From JBNKHH01 sp050290245 (lineage in GTDB: Bacteria > Pseudomonadota > Alphaproteobacteria > Rhodobacterales > Rhodobacteraceae): 43,979 bases of DNA. Below, one piece after another: positions 1-8,476 of the stretch. A model generated the notes under the pieces. The model was not told where the DNA came from. It made no database searches and saw nothing but the letters and a program-made list of their open reading frames with translations. Numbering within the stretch: position 1 is the stretch's first letter; each line of letters starts with the position of its first letter. The DNA lies in the NCBI GenBank assembly GCA_050290245.1, contig JBNKHH010000023.1, forward strand, positions 1-43,979. Direction: 5' to 3'. Position numbers and translations under genes: made by a program.

Positions 1-502
1 AAGATCTGCGTCCAGTATGGATCTCGCCGGCTGTCAACACCGGGGATGCGTCTATGTCTTCGGCATCCAGCATCGCTGCTACTCGTTCTAATGACGCTAC
101 CAATTGCGCCTGCTCCCAGTTTTCGATGCGATCGAATGCCCTCACGAATCTTTGCTGCAACGCATCGGGAGCTTCCTTCACCACCGAACGTCCTTTCTCG
201 GTGATCGCGATATTCGTCTGGCGTCGGTCAATCTCGGATTGTTGGCGCGAAACCAGCCCTGACGCCTGCAATTTGTCGATCAGCGCCGTTACGGTAGCTT
301 GGGCAACACCCATCTGCGTGGCCAGAGCCTTGGGCGTGGCACTGCCATCTGGACGTCCACGCAGAATTTGCAAAACCCGAAGTTGAGCCGGTGTCACCCC
401 AGCCGACACGGCAAGCTCGCGGTCATACAGCGTCGTTGCGCGCAATATGCGCCGCAACGCGATAAGGCTGTGGTCGACACGATCTGTTGAAGCCTCTGTC
501 AT
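1..502 (-). CDS. ectR: MarR-family regulator EctR (3' end beyond window)
   Basis: A frame opens at ATG 502 and runs 167 codons to the window edge without a stop, so the C-terminus is missing. The translation begins MTEASTDRVDHSLIALRRIL and holds a winged-helix MarR domain: a recognition-helix region (KALATQMGVAQATVTALIDK), then the wing (SEIDRRQTNIAITEKGRSVV) with the family's typical D-R-R-x-x-x-x-x-L/I-T-x-x-G pattern. It is divergent from ectA with about 220 bases between, which is where EctR repressors of ectABC-ask sit in methylotrophs and marine bacteria. By family it should repress the ect operon when osmolarity is low. The MarR assignment is firm; the EctR name rests on position. Confidence 0.85.
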   Translation of the reverse strand, partial: MTEASTDRVDHSLIALRRILRATTLYDRELAVSAGVTPAQLRVLQILRGRPDGSATPKALATQMGVAQATVTALIDKLQASGLVSRQQSEIDRRQTNIAITEKGRSVVKEAPDALQQRFVRAFDRIENWEQAQLVASLERVAAMLDAEDIDASPVLTAGEIHTGRRS

Positions 503-668
503 GCTCCGAATGTCGCACGATGTATTCAGATTCTTCAATCCCCCAGACATTTAGAAAAGTAATTCGCATTGCTAATGAAAACTACCGCAACGCGCCTCCA
601 TAGCGGAAGATTCCACACCTCTTTCCGCCACAGAACTCGCTAAATTCGGATATTTTTTGCTACTAACA

Positions 669-696
669 TTGAAATACTCCACAAAGTATGTATTTA
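669..696 (+). promoter_or_regulatory. Candidate ectA promoter with overlapping dyad
   Basis: TTGAAA (669-674) and TATTTA (691-696) are 16 bases apart and could be -35 and -10 boxes. The spacer holds a dyad, ATACT (674-678) and AGTAT (685-689), with a 6-base gap. A TATTTAG motif at 691-697 resembles, as I recall it, a half-site of the EctR operator of Methylomicrobium. This is pattern reading only. Confidence 0.4.
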
Positions 697-726
697 GGCT
701 ATCGAACTAATAAGGAGCGCAGTCAG

Positions 727-1260
727 ATGCCCGAAGACGTTGTCGACCCTCGAACGCGGATGCCCCGCCTGCGCAAACCGAATGCCAGCGACGGGGCCGA
801 AATTTGGAAGCTTGTGAAAAGCTGTAAGCCTCTCGACGAAAACTCGATGTACGCCAACCTGATCCAGGCAGACCACTTCCGCGACACCTGCGTGCTGGCT
901 GAATTGGGTGGAGAGGTTGTTGGTTGGATCTCGGGGCATATGATCCCTGCCGACGAGGAGTTGTTCGTTTGGCAGGTGGCAGTCAGTCCGAAGGCGCGTG
1001 GCCTTGGCTTGGGCAAGCTGATGCTGCTGGAATTGATCGAGCGCGATGCTTGCGACGGCGCCGACCACCTTAAGACCACCATAACCAAAGACAACGCCGC
1101 ATCCTGGGCATTGTTTCGCAGCTTTGCACGCTCCATTGGAGGCAAGCTTTCGGAAGCTCCGCACTTTCACAGCGACGCGCATTTCGCAGGTCACCACGAC
1201 ACCGAATACATGGTCACGATCAGCCTGCCTCCGGCAAGAGAGATGGCCCGCGCGGCCTGA
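727..1260 (+). CDS. ectA: L-2,4-diaminobutyrate N-gamma-acetyltransferase EctA
   Basis: EctA acetylates L-2,4-diaminobutyrate with acetyl-CoA in the cytoplasm, the second committed step of ectoine synthesis. The 177-residue protein is a GNAT fold: PRLRKPNASDGAEIWKLVKS at the N-terminus and the acetyl-CoA loop VAVSPKARGLGLGKLM near residues 92-107, with the R-G-L-G-L-G pyrophosphate motif. I chose ATG 727 because AAGGAG (712-717) lies 9 bases upstream; an in-frame ATG at 688 would add 13 residues that lack a ribosome site. It is the first gene of ectA-ectB-ectC-ask, with 44 bases to ectB. Length and motifs match the family well. Confidence 0.95.
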   Translation: MPEDVVDPRTRMPRLRKPNASDGAEIWKLVKSCKPLDENSMYANLIQADHFRDTCVLAELGGEVVGWISGHMIPADEELFVWQVAVSPKARGLGLGKLMLLELIERDACDGADHLKTTITKDNAASWALFRSFARSIGGKLSEAPHFHSDAHFAGHHDTEYMVTISLPPAREMARAA

Positions 1261-1304
1261 CGGCTGTGACCACCCTCCAGAAAATTCCGACGAAAGGACG
1301 CTTC

Positions 1305-2609
1305 ATGCCTGAGGATATGAAGAATATGACTGACACTACCGCTATATTTGACCGCCGCGAGAGTGGGGCCCGTTCATATTGCCGTTCCATGCCGGCCGTT
1401 TTTTCGACAGCGCTTGGCTCGGAGTTGTACGACGACGAAGGCAATAGATGGATCGACTTTCTGGCCGGCTGTTCGTCCCTGAACTATGGTCACAACGACC
1501 CCGATATGAAAGAAGCCCTGATCGAGCACATTGCCGGTGACGGCATTGCGCACGGGCTAGATCTTCATACTGACGCCAAGGGTGCTTTTCTCGAAGTCTT
1601 TGAGCGACACATCCTCTCTCCGCGTGGAATGGATCACCGGGTGATGTTTACCGGCCCGACGGGTGCAAATGCGGTGGAAGCTGCGATGAAGATTGCGCGT
1701 AAGGCTACGGGTCGCACCAATATCATCGCTTTCACCAACGGGTTTCACGGCGTCACAACGGGTGCGCTGGCTGCGACCGGCAACAGCTATCACCGTGGCG
1801 GCGCAGGTATGACGCTGAATGGCGTGACCCGGATGCCGTATGATGGCTTTTTCGCTGGCTCCGCAAATACGGCTGATTTCCTCGCGGCGATGCTGAATGA
1901 CAAATCCGGGGGGATCGACTCTCCGGCCGCAATTATTCTGGAGACCGTGCAGGGCGAAGGTGGGTTAAACGCGGCACAACCCGAATGGATTCGTCGGATC
2001 GCCAAACTGGCAAGGCAACACGGCGCGCTTCTTATTATTGATGATATCCAGGCCGGATGCGGTCGGTGCGGCACATTCTTCTCGTTCGAAGACATGGGGG
2101 TGACCCCTGACATCGTGACCATGGCGAAGTCACTGTCTGGATTTGGCTTGCCGATGGCAATGCTACTGGTCCGTCCCGAGCATGACATTTTCGGGCCGGC
2201 CGAGCATAATGGAACGTTCCGTGGCAACACTCATGCCTTTGTGACAGCACGCGTTGCAATCGAGAAATTCTGGGCCGACGGATCATTCCAGGAGCAGCTT
2301 GCCGAAAAGGCCGAACTTGTCGAGGACAGGTTGTCCGAGTTGGCAGGCATGGTTCCGGGCGGCGGTGAGCTTAAGGGACGCGGCCTGATGCAGGGTGTCG
2401 ACGTCAGGTCGGGCGAACTGGCCGGCGAAATCTGTGCCAAAGCTTATGAGAGAGGTCTCGTGATCGAAACCTCGGGCAACGAAGACCAGGTGGTCAAGGT
2501 GCTGGCGCCGTTGACGACCACGAAGACGACCCTTTCGAAAGGCTTTGATATCCTGTGCGAAGCCGCAAGGGACGCCCTGAGGGAGCCAACAAAGATCGCC
2601 GCGGAGTAA
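1305..2609 (+). CDS. ectB: Diaminobutyrate--2-oxoglutarate transaminase EctB
   Basis: EctB transfers the amino group of glutamate to L-aspartate-4-semialdehyde, giving L-2,4-diaminobutyrate; it uses PLP. The 434-residue product shows the family start FDRRESGARSYCRSMPAVF, the cofactor phosphate region TGPTGANAVEAAMKIARKA, the Asp that holds the PLP ring nitrogen in IIDDIQAGCGRCG, and the Schiff-base lysine in MAKSLSGFGLP. ATG 1305 is preceded by AAAGGA with a 6-base gap; ATG 1326 is a possible shorter start, and an in-frame GTG at 1266 is less likely. It ends 5 bases before ectC. Class III transaminases are similar to each other, but the ect context and the RSYCR motif make EctB secure. Confidence 0.95.
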   Translation: MPEDMKNMTDTTAIFDRRESGARSYCRSMPAVFSTALGSELYDDEGNRWIDFLAGCSSLNYGHNDPDMKEALIEHIAGDGIAHGLDLHTDAKGAFLEVFERHILSPRGMDHRVMFTGPTGANAVEAAMKIARKATGRTNIIAFTNGFHGVTTGALAATGNSYHRGGAGMTLNGVTRMPYDGFFAGSANTADFLAAMLNDKSGGIDSPAAIILETVQGEGGLNAAQPEWIRRIAKLARQHGALLIIDDIQAGCGRCGTFFSFEDMGVTPDIVTMAKSLSGFGLPMAMLLVRPEHDIFGPAEHNGTFRGNTHAFVTARVAIEKFWADGSFQEQLAEKAELVEDRLSELAGMVPGGGELKGRGLMQGVDVRSGELAGEICAKAYERGLVIETSGNEDQVVKVLAPLTTTKTTLSKGFDILCEAARDALREPTKIAAE

Positions 2610-2614
2610 CAACA

Positions 2615-3010
2615 ATGATCGTCAGAGATTTCAACAAGATCACCGAAGGCGAACTGGACCGCGTGGTTTCGGATGCGAACTGGACGAGCGTCCGTATGCT
2701 TTTGGCCGATGACGGTATGGGTTTTTCCTTTCATATCACCTTTCTGGATGAGGGCTCGGAGCACACGTTCGAGTACAAAAACCACTTTGAAAGCGTGTAT
2801 TGCATGAAAGGCAAGGGCTCGATCACCGACGTGGCCACCGGCGAGACACACGAGATCGTGCCGGGTGTGATGTACGCCCTGAATGAGCATGATCGCCATG
2901 TTCTACGGGCCGAGGAAGAGCTGCTCATGGCCTGTGTCTTTAATCCACCTGTGACGGGCACCGAGGTGCACCGCGAAGACGGATCCTATGCCCTAGCCGA
3001 AGAGGCCTGA
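2615..3010 (+). CDS. ectC: L-ectoine synthase EctC
   Basis: EctC closes the ring of N-gamma-acetyl-diaminobutyrate to ectoine, removing water. It is a small cupin of 131 residues, the usual family length, beginning MIVRDFNKITEGELDRVVSD. The residues I would match to the metal ligands described for EctC are Glu59 (in HFESVYCMKGKG), Tyr87 (GVMYALNEHD) and His95 (DRHVLRAEEE). ATG 2615 follows the ectB stop by 5 bases; an in-frame ATG at 2555 inside ectB is rejected because its extension has no family similarity. The gene sits directly before ask, and no ectD follows. Confidence 0.95.
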   Translation: MIVRDFNKITEGELDRVVSDANWTSVRMLLADDGMGFSFHITFLDEGSEHTFEYKNHFESVYCMKGKGSITDVATGETHEIVPGVMYALNEHDRHVLRAEEELLMACVFNPPVTGTEVHREDGSYALAEEA

Positions 3011-3011
3011 T

Positions 3012-4436
3012 ATGGCGCATTCAGTCGAGAAAATCGGCGGGACATCCATGTCTCGCATCAATGAGTTGCGCGATACGCTGATCATTGGCGCACGTGAACC
3101 CAAGGATCACTATTGTCGGATCTTTGTCGTCTCCGCCTTCGGGGGGATTACGAACCTGCTGCTTGAACACAAGAAGACAGGAGAGCCCGGCGTGTTCGCT
3201 GCCTTCGCCAATGGCGACAACGATCACGCCTGGCATGATCGACTCAACCGGGCGGCCACGGCCATGATCGAGGCGCATGGGACGGTTCTGGACCATCCAG
3301 CGGACATCGAAAGTGCCGACGCATTCGTACACGACCGGCTGCACGGGGCGCGCAACTGCCTGATCGACCTCCAGAGACTGTGTACCCACGGCCATTTCCG
3401 CCTTTCCGAGAACATGGGTCAGACCCGCGAGTTGCTGGCCGGGCTGGGCGAAGCCCATTCGGCCTTCGTGACCACCTTGCTGCTACAGCGCGCGGGTGTG
3501 AACGCACGCTTTGTCGATCTGTCAGGCTGGCGCGACGAAGGCGACGTCTGTCTGGATCAGCGCATCCGGACCGCGATGGACGGGATCGACCCTATGAGCG
3601 AAATGCCCATCGTCACAGGATATGCGCAGTGTTCGGAAGGTCTGATGCAAGAATATGATCGCGGTTATTCCGAGGTCACGTTCTCGCGGCTGGCTGCCCT
3701 CACAGGCGCCCGTGAAGCCATCATACACAAGGAATTCCACCTTTCGTCCGCAGACCCAAACCTGGTTGGCGCCGACGCGGTGAATAAGCTTGGTCGAACC
3801 AATTATGACGTTGCAGATCAGCTATCGAACCTAGGCATGGAGGCAATCCATCCCAAGGCAGCAAAAACGTTGCGCCAAGCCAAGGTGCCTCTTCGTATAA
3901 CCAACGCTTTTGAACCGGACGACCCTGGCACGTTGATCGATGAGCAGCCAGCAGAGGTGGCCGCGGCAGAGATCGTAACCGGTCTCGATCTTTTTGGCCT
4001 GGAAGTGTTCGAACAGGACATGGTCGGGGTCAAAGGTTATGATGCGACGATACTTGATGTGCTCAAGCGCCATAACGTTCGCATCGTCTCGAAGACGTCG
4101 AACGCAAACACGATCACCCACTATGTCGATACGTCGATGAAGATCTTGCGACGCGTGGAAAAGGATCTTTCGGCAATTTACCCATCGGCAGAAATCTCAT
4201 CGAGAGCTATCGCTATGGCGTCCGTTGTCGGTCGGGATTTGTCCGGGCTCTCGGTACTGACAAGAGGGCTGCAAGCCATTGCTGGCGTCGGCCTGGAGGC
4301 AATTGGCGCAAGTCAGGGGCCGCGCAACGTGGATGTTCAATTCATCCTGGAGCGTGATGCCCTGAAGCCCGCCATTGCAGCCCTGCACGACGCCCTTGTC
4401 GAAGCGGATCGCCCCAAGCTGGAGCAGGCCGCATAA
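3012..4436 (+). CDS. ask: Ectoine-linked aspartokinase Ask_Ect
   Basis: Aspartate kinase phosphorylates L-aspartate and so feeds aspartate semialdehyde to EctB. The 474-residue protein has the kinase start HSVEKIGGTSMSRINELRDT (the K-x-G-G-T-S nucleotide loop) and a C-terminal regulatory part with an ACT-like stretch (VVGRDLSGLSVLTRGLQAIA). It begins one base after the ectC stop, so it is translationally linked to the operon. Ectoine clusters often carry such a dedicated isozyme, known in studied cases to be less sensitive to feedback inhibition; that property is inferred here from family and position. Long inserts between kinase and ACT regions are usual for Ask_Ect. Confidence 0.93.
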   Translation: MAHSVEKIGGTSMSRINELRDTLIIGAREPKDHYCRIFVVSAFGGITNLLLEHKKTGEPGVFAAFANGDNDHAWHDRLNRAATAMIEAHGTVLDHPADIESADAFVHDRLHGARNCLIDLQRLCTHGHFRLSENMGQTRELLAGLGEAHSAFVTTLLLQRAGVNARFVDLSGWRDEGDVCLDQRIRTAMDGIDPMSEMPIVTGYAQCSEGLMQEYDRGYSEVTFSRLAALTGAREAIIHKEFHLSSADPNLVGADAVNKLGRTNYDVADQLSNLGMEAIHPKAAKTLRQAKVPLRITNAFEPDDPGTLIDEQPAEVAAAEIVTGLDLFGLEVFEQDMVGVKGYDATILDVLKRHNVRIVSKTSNANTITHYVDTSMKILRRVEKDLSAIYPSAEISSRAIAMASVVGRDLSGLSVLTRGLQAIAGVGLEAIGASQGPRNVDVQFILERDALKPAIAALHDALVEADRPKLEQAA

Positions 4437-4483
4437 AACGGCCCAACGATTGCCTCATGCGGCTCGGAGGCAGGACGCCCGCG

Positions 4484-4762
4484 CTATCGAGTGGCGGCGG
4501 CATCAAGGCGGTCAATGACCCACTTTGCATCAGTTGCTAGAAGCGCCAGCAGCTTAAATGCGGGACCTCCGGGGCGCCGTCGGCCGCTTTCCCATTGCTG
4601 GTAGCCATTCAGGCTCATCCCCATGAGATCAGCCATCTCGCCTTCCGACAATGCCACGCGCTGGCGAACCTCAAGCGGGTTAAGAACTGCAGATTGATTT
4701 TGCGGGGTGTCGCCACCGGGGTCCTCGTTCGAGAATTGCTCGGAGCCATGGTCATCATTCAT
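4484..4762 (-). CDS. XRE-family helix-turn-helix protein, antitoxin-like
   Basis: A small protein of 92 residues from ATG 4762 (107 if ATG 4807 is used). I prefer 4762 because AAAGGA lies 7 bases upstream. The C-terminal half is an HTH of the HigA/NadS type: NPLEVRQRVALSEGEMADLM followed by MSLNGYQQWESGRRRPGGPA, whose QQWESGRRRP segment is the typical recognition helix and turn. The acidic N-terminus (MNDDHGSEQFSNEDPGGD) looks disordered. The usual partner toxin (RelE/HigB type) is not seen on either side, so it is an orphan regulator here. It is convergent with ask and sits just downstream of the long catabolic operon on the same strand; function unknown. Confidence 0.7.
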   Translation of the reverse strand: MNDDHGSEQFSNEDPGGDTPQNQSAVLNPLEVRQRVALSEGEMADLMGMSLNGYQQWESGRRRPGGPAFKLLALLATDAKWVIDRLDAAATR

Positions 4763-5005
4763 GAACATATCCTTTGCCTCAACTTTGTCCTGCTTCGAAT
4801 GTTCCATGCACTCATAGGCGCATGTTACTTTGTGCTTCTAAATAGCATGCCTGCACACGGATCTCAATTTTCTGATATTTTTATGAATAACGCGGCCACG
4901 TCACACGAGACTCCTGAGGAAATTAATTCGTCTTTCATAGTAAAAAAGATCGTAAAGACTTCACGGCGCCGACTGCAAGATCTGATCAAAACGGGCACCA
5001 AATCG

Positions 5006-6121
5006 CTAAAGATAGAAGCGATGATTCCGCAGCCCCCAGTCTGTGTAGAGATCGGCCATGATTGTTCGGAACTGGCTTTCGGCCGTCTCGGGCTGAATCG
5101 AAGCGGCGCCATCGCCGCCAAAGACTTTGACGGCATCACCAATCTCAACATCTTCCAGCCCTGTCACATCGGCTATGATTGCGTTCATGGAAACCTTGCC
5201 CAACACCGGTGCCAGCGCACTTTCAAATGCGACGACGCTGCCTTGTCCCGCGATCCGGCTGAACCCATTCGCATAGCCAATAGAGATGCAAGCCAACCGT
5301 CGGTCGTGCTCAAGATGGCATGACCGATCATAGCCAACGCTTGCGCCTTTGGGGTAGTCCTGAACACTGACCACACGCGCTTTAACGTCCATCGTACTCT
5401 GAAACCCCAACTCCGGTTTCAGAATCCCGTAGAGAATGGCGCCACAGCGATACATGTCGGTCTCGATTTCCGTGTCGGCGACCAACGTCAGCGAGCTGCC
5501 GACATGGGCGACGACATCGCGCCTGCTGAGGTCGCTGTTGTCAGTCACCCACGAGATCTGTCGCTGAAAAGTCTCGGAACTCTGCCGCAATTGAGGTGGG
5601 TCGTTCGACGCGAAATGAGAACAGATTCCGCCGATATGACTTCCTAGCTCTTCGAGAATGTAGCGGCAGGTTTCCTGGCCGGCAGGAGTCGAGATTTCCA
5701 AACCGTCGCGGGACATGCCAGCCGCATTCAAAGACAGATGTACACTGGCACGGAAACGTCCTGCATTCAGATGGTCACGTACCTGGTTCGCAGTTTCGCG
5801 CGAAGCCACTTGTTCTTCGACGCGATCTTCCAGTGCACCATCGATTTCCTGCGGGGTTGCTGAGCGCAGCCGGATCAAAGAGCCTTGGAAACCCACGTCA
5901 CGCACGGCCCGTGCTTCGGCATTGGATGTAATGCCAATGCAACTCGTTCCTTGCTCCGTGACCAGTGGAACAACCTGCCGAATGCCATGGCCATACGCAT
6001 CTCCCTTCAGAACCGCGCAGAACCGACGCCCCTTGGGCACAAGTCCGAGCGCAATCTCAAGATTTTCGGAGATCCGATCCCGGTAGATGTTGCACCACGA
6101 TGTCAGACTACCTTCAGCCAT
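5006..6121 (-). CDS. alr: Alanine-racemase-fold PLP enzyme
   Basis: A 371-residue fold-type III racemase. The N-terminal barrel carries the PLP lysine at residue 39 in FCAVLKGDAYGHG, the same number as in classical Alr. The C-terminal domain has the second catalytic tyrosine region GASVGYDRSC and the S-M-N motif of KVSMNAIIADVTGL. It would interconvert L- and D-amino acids. ATG 6121 follows the previous stop by one base (TGAAATG), so it is the last gene of the long operon. A housekeeping alanine racemase would not normally sit at the end of a catabolic operon, so it may act on the imported compound or on a D-amino acid released from it. Broad-specificity racemases share these motifs, so the substrate is unsure. 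Confidence 0.85.
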   Translation of the reverse strand: MAEGSLTSWCNIYRDRISENLEIALGLVPKGRRFCAVLKGDAYGHGIRQVVPLVTEQGTSCIGITSNAEARAVRDVGFQGSLIRLRSATPQEIDGALEDRVEEQVASRETANQVRDHLNAGRFRASVHLSLNAAGMSRDGLEISTPAGQETCRYILEELGSHIGGICSHFASNDPPQLRQSSETFQRQISWVTDNSDLSRRDVVAHVGSSLTLVADTEIETDMYRCGAILYGILKPELGFQSTMDVKARVVSVQDYPKGASVGYDRSCHLEHDRRLACISIGYANGFSRIAGQGSVVAFESALAPVLGKVSMNAIIADVTGLEDVEIGDAVKVFGGDGAASIQPETAESQFRTIMADLYTDWGLRNHRFYL

Positions 6122-6122
6122 T

Positions 6123-7280
6123 TCAGTTCGGCGTCGGCCCGAGAAGATCCCGAAGAATTCTGCAAAACAGATCCGTGACAGAGGGAAGCAGCGCATCTGG
6201 AAAATCATAATCGGGATTGTGCAGTTGCGGGTGATCCTCGCCGGAACCAATGTAAATCAAAGCAGCCTTGGCCCCGTCGTCCCCAAACCGCCCAAAGTCT
6301 TCCGACCAACTCATAGGCTTGGCCATCTCGTTCAGTTCGAAACCCAGCACCTCCGCGGCACTGCGTGCGATGTCGGTGGCCATTTCGTCGTTCACAACCG
6401 AACGAAATATATCGTGCCAGGAGATGTCGGATTGGAGTTCGGACGTATGGTCTTTGATATGCTGCTGCGCATCGGCAATCAGAGCATCCATTTGCTCGTT
6501 CGTCATCGAACGCAGCGTAAACCGCAGTTCCCCATCTCCCGGTGCGATACCGAAAGTCGGCTCGCCTAGTTTGGCATAGGTCAACGTTATGCGCGCAAAA
6601 TCGTCGTCACCGATTTCACCTCGGCTCAGGGCTGGCAGCGCGCGCATCAGGGTGGCCATAGCATTTGCGGGCGAAACACCATCCTCGGGAGCCGCGGCGT
6701 GAGAGCTCTTGCCGTGCAAGTAAATTTGCATGCCCCGCGACGCGCAGTTTCCCGGCCCGGGGCAAACTCCGATTTCTCCGAGGGGACGGCCAGGTACGTT
6801 ATGGTATGCAAAAGCATAATCAGGCTGGATTTCTGGCCAACGTGGATCCTCAATCACTACTTTCGCCCCAGCACCGGTCTCCTCGGCCGGTTGGAACAGC
6901 AGGATGGCCCGCCCTCTCGCCGGACGCCTGGCAAGATGCATGGCAACGCCAAGCATCGACACCATGTGGCCGTCATGCCCGCATAGGTGACCCCTGCCGT
7001 CTATTTCAGATTTGTATGAAAGGTCGCTGATTTCACGGATTGGCAAACCATCCAGCTCACACCGAAACAACACGGTTGGCCCGGCCCCGGCCCCCTTGAA
7101 CTCTGCCGCTACGCCGTGACCGCCAAGTCCGCGCCAGATGCGATCAGCGCCAAGCGTTGTCAGTTCCGAGGCGATGCGCTCTGCCGTCGCGCTTTCTGCG
7201 CCGGACACCTCGGGATGCCGGTGCAGTTCGTGCCGCAGATCCGTCAGGTGGGTCATCTGCCTTTGTGAAAGAATGTGCAT
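6123..7280 (-). CDS. M20D-type amidohydrolase
   Basis: A zinc amidohydrolase of 385 residues that should release an acyl group or an amino acid from an amide. Motifs: HELHRHPEVSGAES at the start, LDGLPIREISDLSY, then the metal motif GHLCGHDGHMVSMLGVA (Cys and His ligands) and QPAEETGAGAKVVIED with the catalytic Glu pair. These mark the M20D branch, which includes hippurate and indole-acetyl-amino-acid hydrolases and N-acetyl-diaminopimelate deacetylase. It starts 9 bases after the thiolase stop and ends one base before the racemase. The substrate is unknown; the operon suggests an amide arising from the imported compound. Family assignment is firm. Confidence 0.88.
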   Translation of the reverse strand: MHILSQRQMTHLTDLRHELHRHPEVSGAESATAERIASELTTLGADRIWRGLGGHGVAAEFKGAGAGPTVLFRCELDGLPIREISDLSYKSEIDGRGHLCGHDGHMVSMLGVAMHLARRPARGRAILLFQPAEETGAGAKVVIEDPRWPEIQPDYAFAYHNVPGRPLGEIGVCPGPGNCASRGMQIYLHGKSSHAAAPEDGVSPANAMATLMRALPALSRGEIGDDDFARITLTYAKLGEPTFGIAPGDGELRFTLRSMTNEQMDALIADAQQHIKDHTSELQSDISWHDIFRSVVNDEMATDIARSAAEVLGFELNEMAKPMSWSEDFGRFGDDGAKAALIYIGSGEDHPQLHNPDYDFPDALLPSVTDLFCRILRDLLGPTPN

Positions 7281-7289
7281 GTCAATCCC

Positions 7290-8465
7290 TCAGAAGACCT
7301 CGAAAAGGCCTGCCGCACCCTGCCCCCCGCCGACGCACATTGAGACCACGCCCCATTTTGCGCCACGGCGCCGCCCCTCCAACAGAATATGTCCCGCCAT
7401 TCGCGCACCGGACATGCCGTAAGGATGGCCTATCGAAATTGCCCCGCCGTTCACGTTCAACCGGTCATCAGGTAGTCCAAGGAGATCCCGACAGTAGATA
7501 AGCTGAGATGCAAATGCCTCATTGATTTCCCACAGGTCGATGTCGTCATTCGACAAGCCGTTGCGCTCCAAAAGGCGTGGAATGGCAACTACGGGGCCGA
7601 TACCCATCTCCTCTGGTGCAACGCCGGCAACGGCAAACCCCCTCAAGGCGCCAAGCGGCACAAGGCCTCGGCGCTTGGCCTCTTGCGCCTCCATAATCAC
7701 CAGCGCTGCCGCACCATCAGATAGCTGACTAGCATTGCCAGCAGTAACTGTCTTTCCCTTGCCGCGCACCGGAAGAAGGGCCGCGAGGCCCTCTGCAGTC
7801 GTGCCAGGGCGATTGCACTCATCCCGTGTGAGCGTGACCTGCTCGGCATGCTCTTCCTGGGTCGTCCTGTCCGCCACGATTTTTACGGCGTTAACCGGCA
7901 CGATTTCATCGTCGAAAAGGCTTGCATCCTGCGCCATGGCCGTGCGCGCCTGACTTTGCAGAGCGTATTCGTCCTGTGCATCGCGACTTACGCCATAGCG
8001 TTCGGCGACGACTTCGGCGGTGTCCAGCATGGACATGTAATACCCATCGCGAACCTTGGGGTCGCGGTAGCGATGGTCGTTCCAATGCGCATTCTGGACC
8101 AGGGAAATGCTTTCCAGCCCGCCAGCCATCGCAATGCCTACGCCTTCGCTTTGGACCATGTGCGAGGCGATCGCGATTGCGTTTAGTCCCGAGGCACACT
8201 GTCGATCGACGGTTGCGCCGGCCACGCTATCGGGCAGACCTGCCGCCAGCGCGATATGACGCGCGACGTTCACACCTGACGTACCTTGGGTCAGCGCAGA
8301 TCCAAAGATGGCCTCTTCGATCTCACCGCCTTCCACGCCCGCGCGCGCTAAGGCTGCCTTTACCGCGGGTGCGGCAAGGCTTGGCGCTTCCAGGTTGTTG
8401 AATGCGCCCCGATAGGCTTTCCCGATCGGCGTGCGCGCGGTGGATACAATGACAGCGTCACGCAT
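7290..8465 (-). CDS. Acetyl-CoA acetyltransferase / 3-oxoacyl-CoA thiolase
   Basis: Thiolase of 391 residues that cleaves a 3-oxoacyl-CoA with CoA to acetyl-CoA and a shortened acyl-CoA. Catalytic residues are visible: the nucleophile Cys in VDRQCASGLNAIAIA, the N-E-A-F motif in WEINEAFASQ, the His in GGAISIGHPYGMSGAR and the second Cys in SMCVGGGQG. ATG 8465 is preceded by GGGAGAGCAGGA; an upstream in-frame start would overlap the previous gene. Its presence in one operon with a CoA-transferase and an aminotransferase suggests that the aminotransferase makes a beta-keto acid, which is activated and thiolysed. Whether the acyl chain is acetoacetyl or longer cannot be told from the sequence. 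Confidence 0.92.
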   Translation of the reverse strand: MRDAVIVSTARTPIGKAYRGAFNNLEAPSLAAPAVKAALARAGVEGGEIEEAIFGSALTQGTSGVNVARHIALAAGLPDSVAGATVDRQCASGLNAIAIASHMVQSEGVGIAMAGGLESISLVQNAHWNDHRYRDPKVRDGYYMSMLDTAEVVAERYGVSRDAQDEYALQSQARTAMAQDASLFDDEIVPVNAVKIVADRTTQEEHAEQVTLTRDECNRPGTTAEGLAALLPVRGKGKTVTAGNASQLSDGAAALVIMEAQEAKRRGLVPLGALRGFAVAGVAPEEMGIGPVVAIPRLLERNGLSNDDIDLWEINEAFASQLIYCRDLLGLPDDRLNVNGGAISIGHPYGMSGARMAGHILLEGRRRGAKWGVVSMCVGGGQGAAGLFEVF

Positions 8466-8476
8466 TCCTGCTCTCC

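Noticed and set aside
4437..4483. Terminator after ask
   Set aside because: GCCTC and GAGGC can pair, but the stem is only 5 bp and no T-run follows.
4595..5323. A 242-codon plus-strand frame across the XRE gene, the intergenic region and the racemase end
   Set aside because: It overlaps two supported genes in antisense and has no domain or ribosome site.
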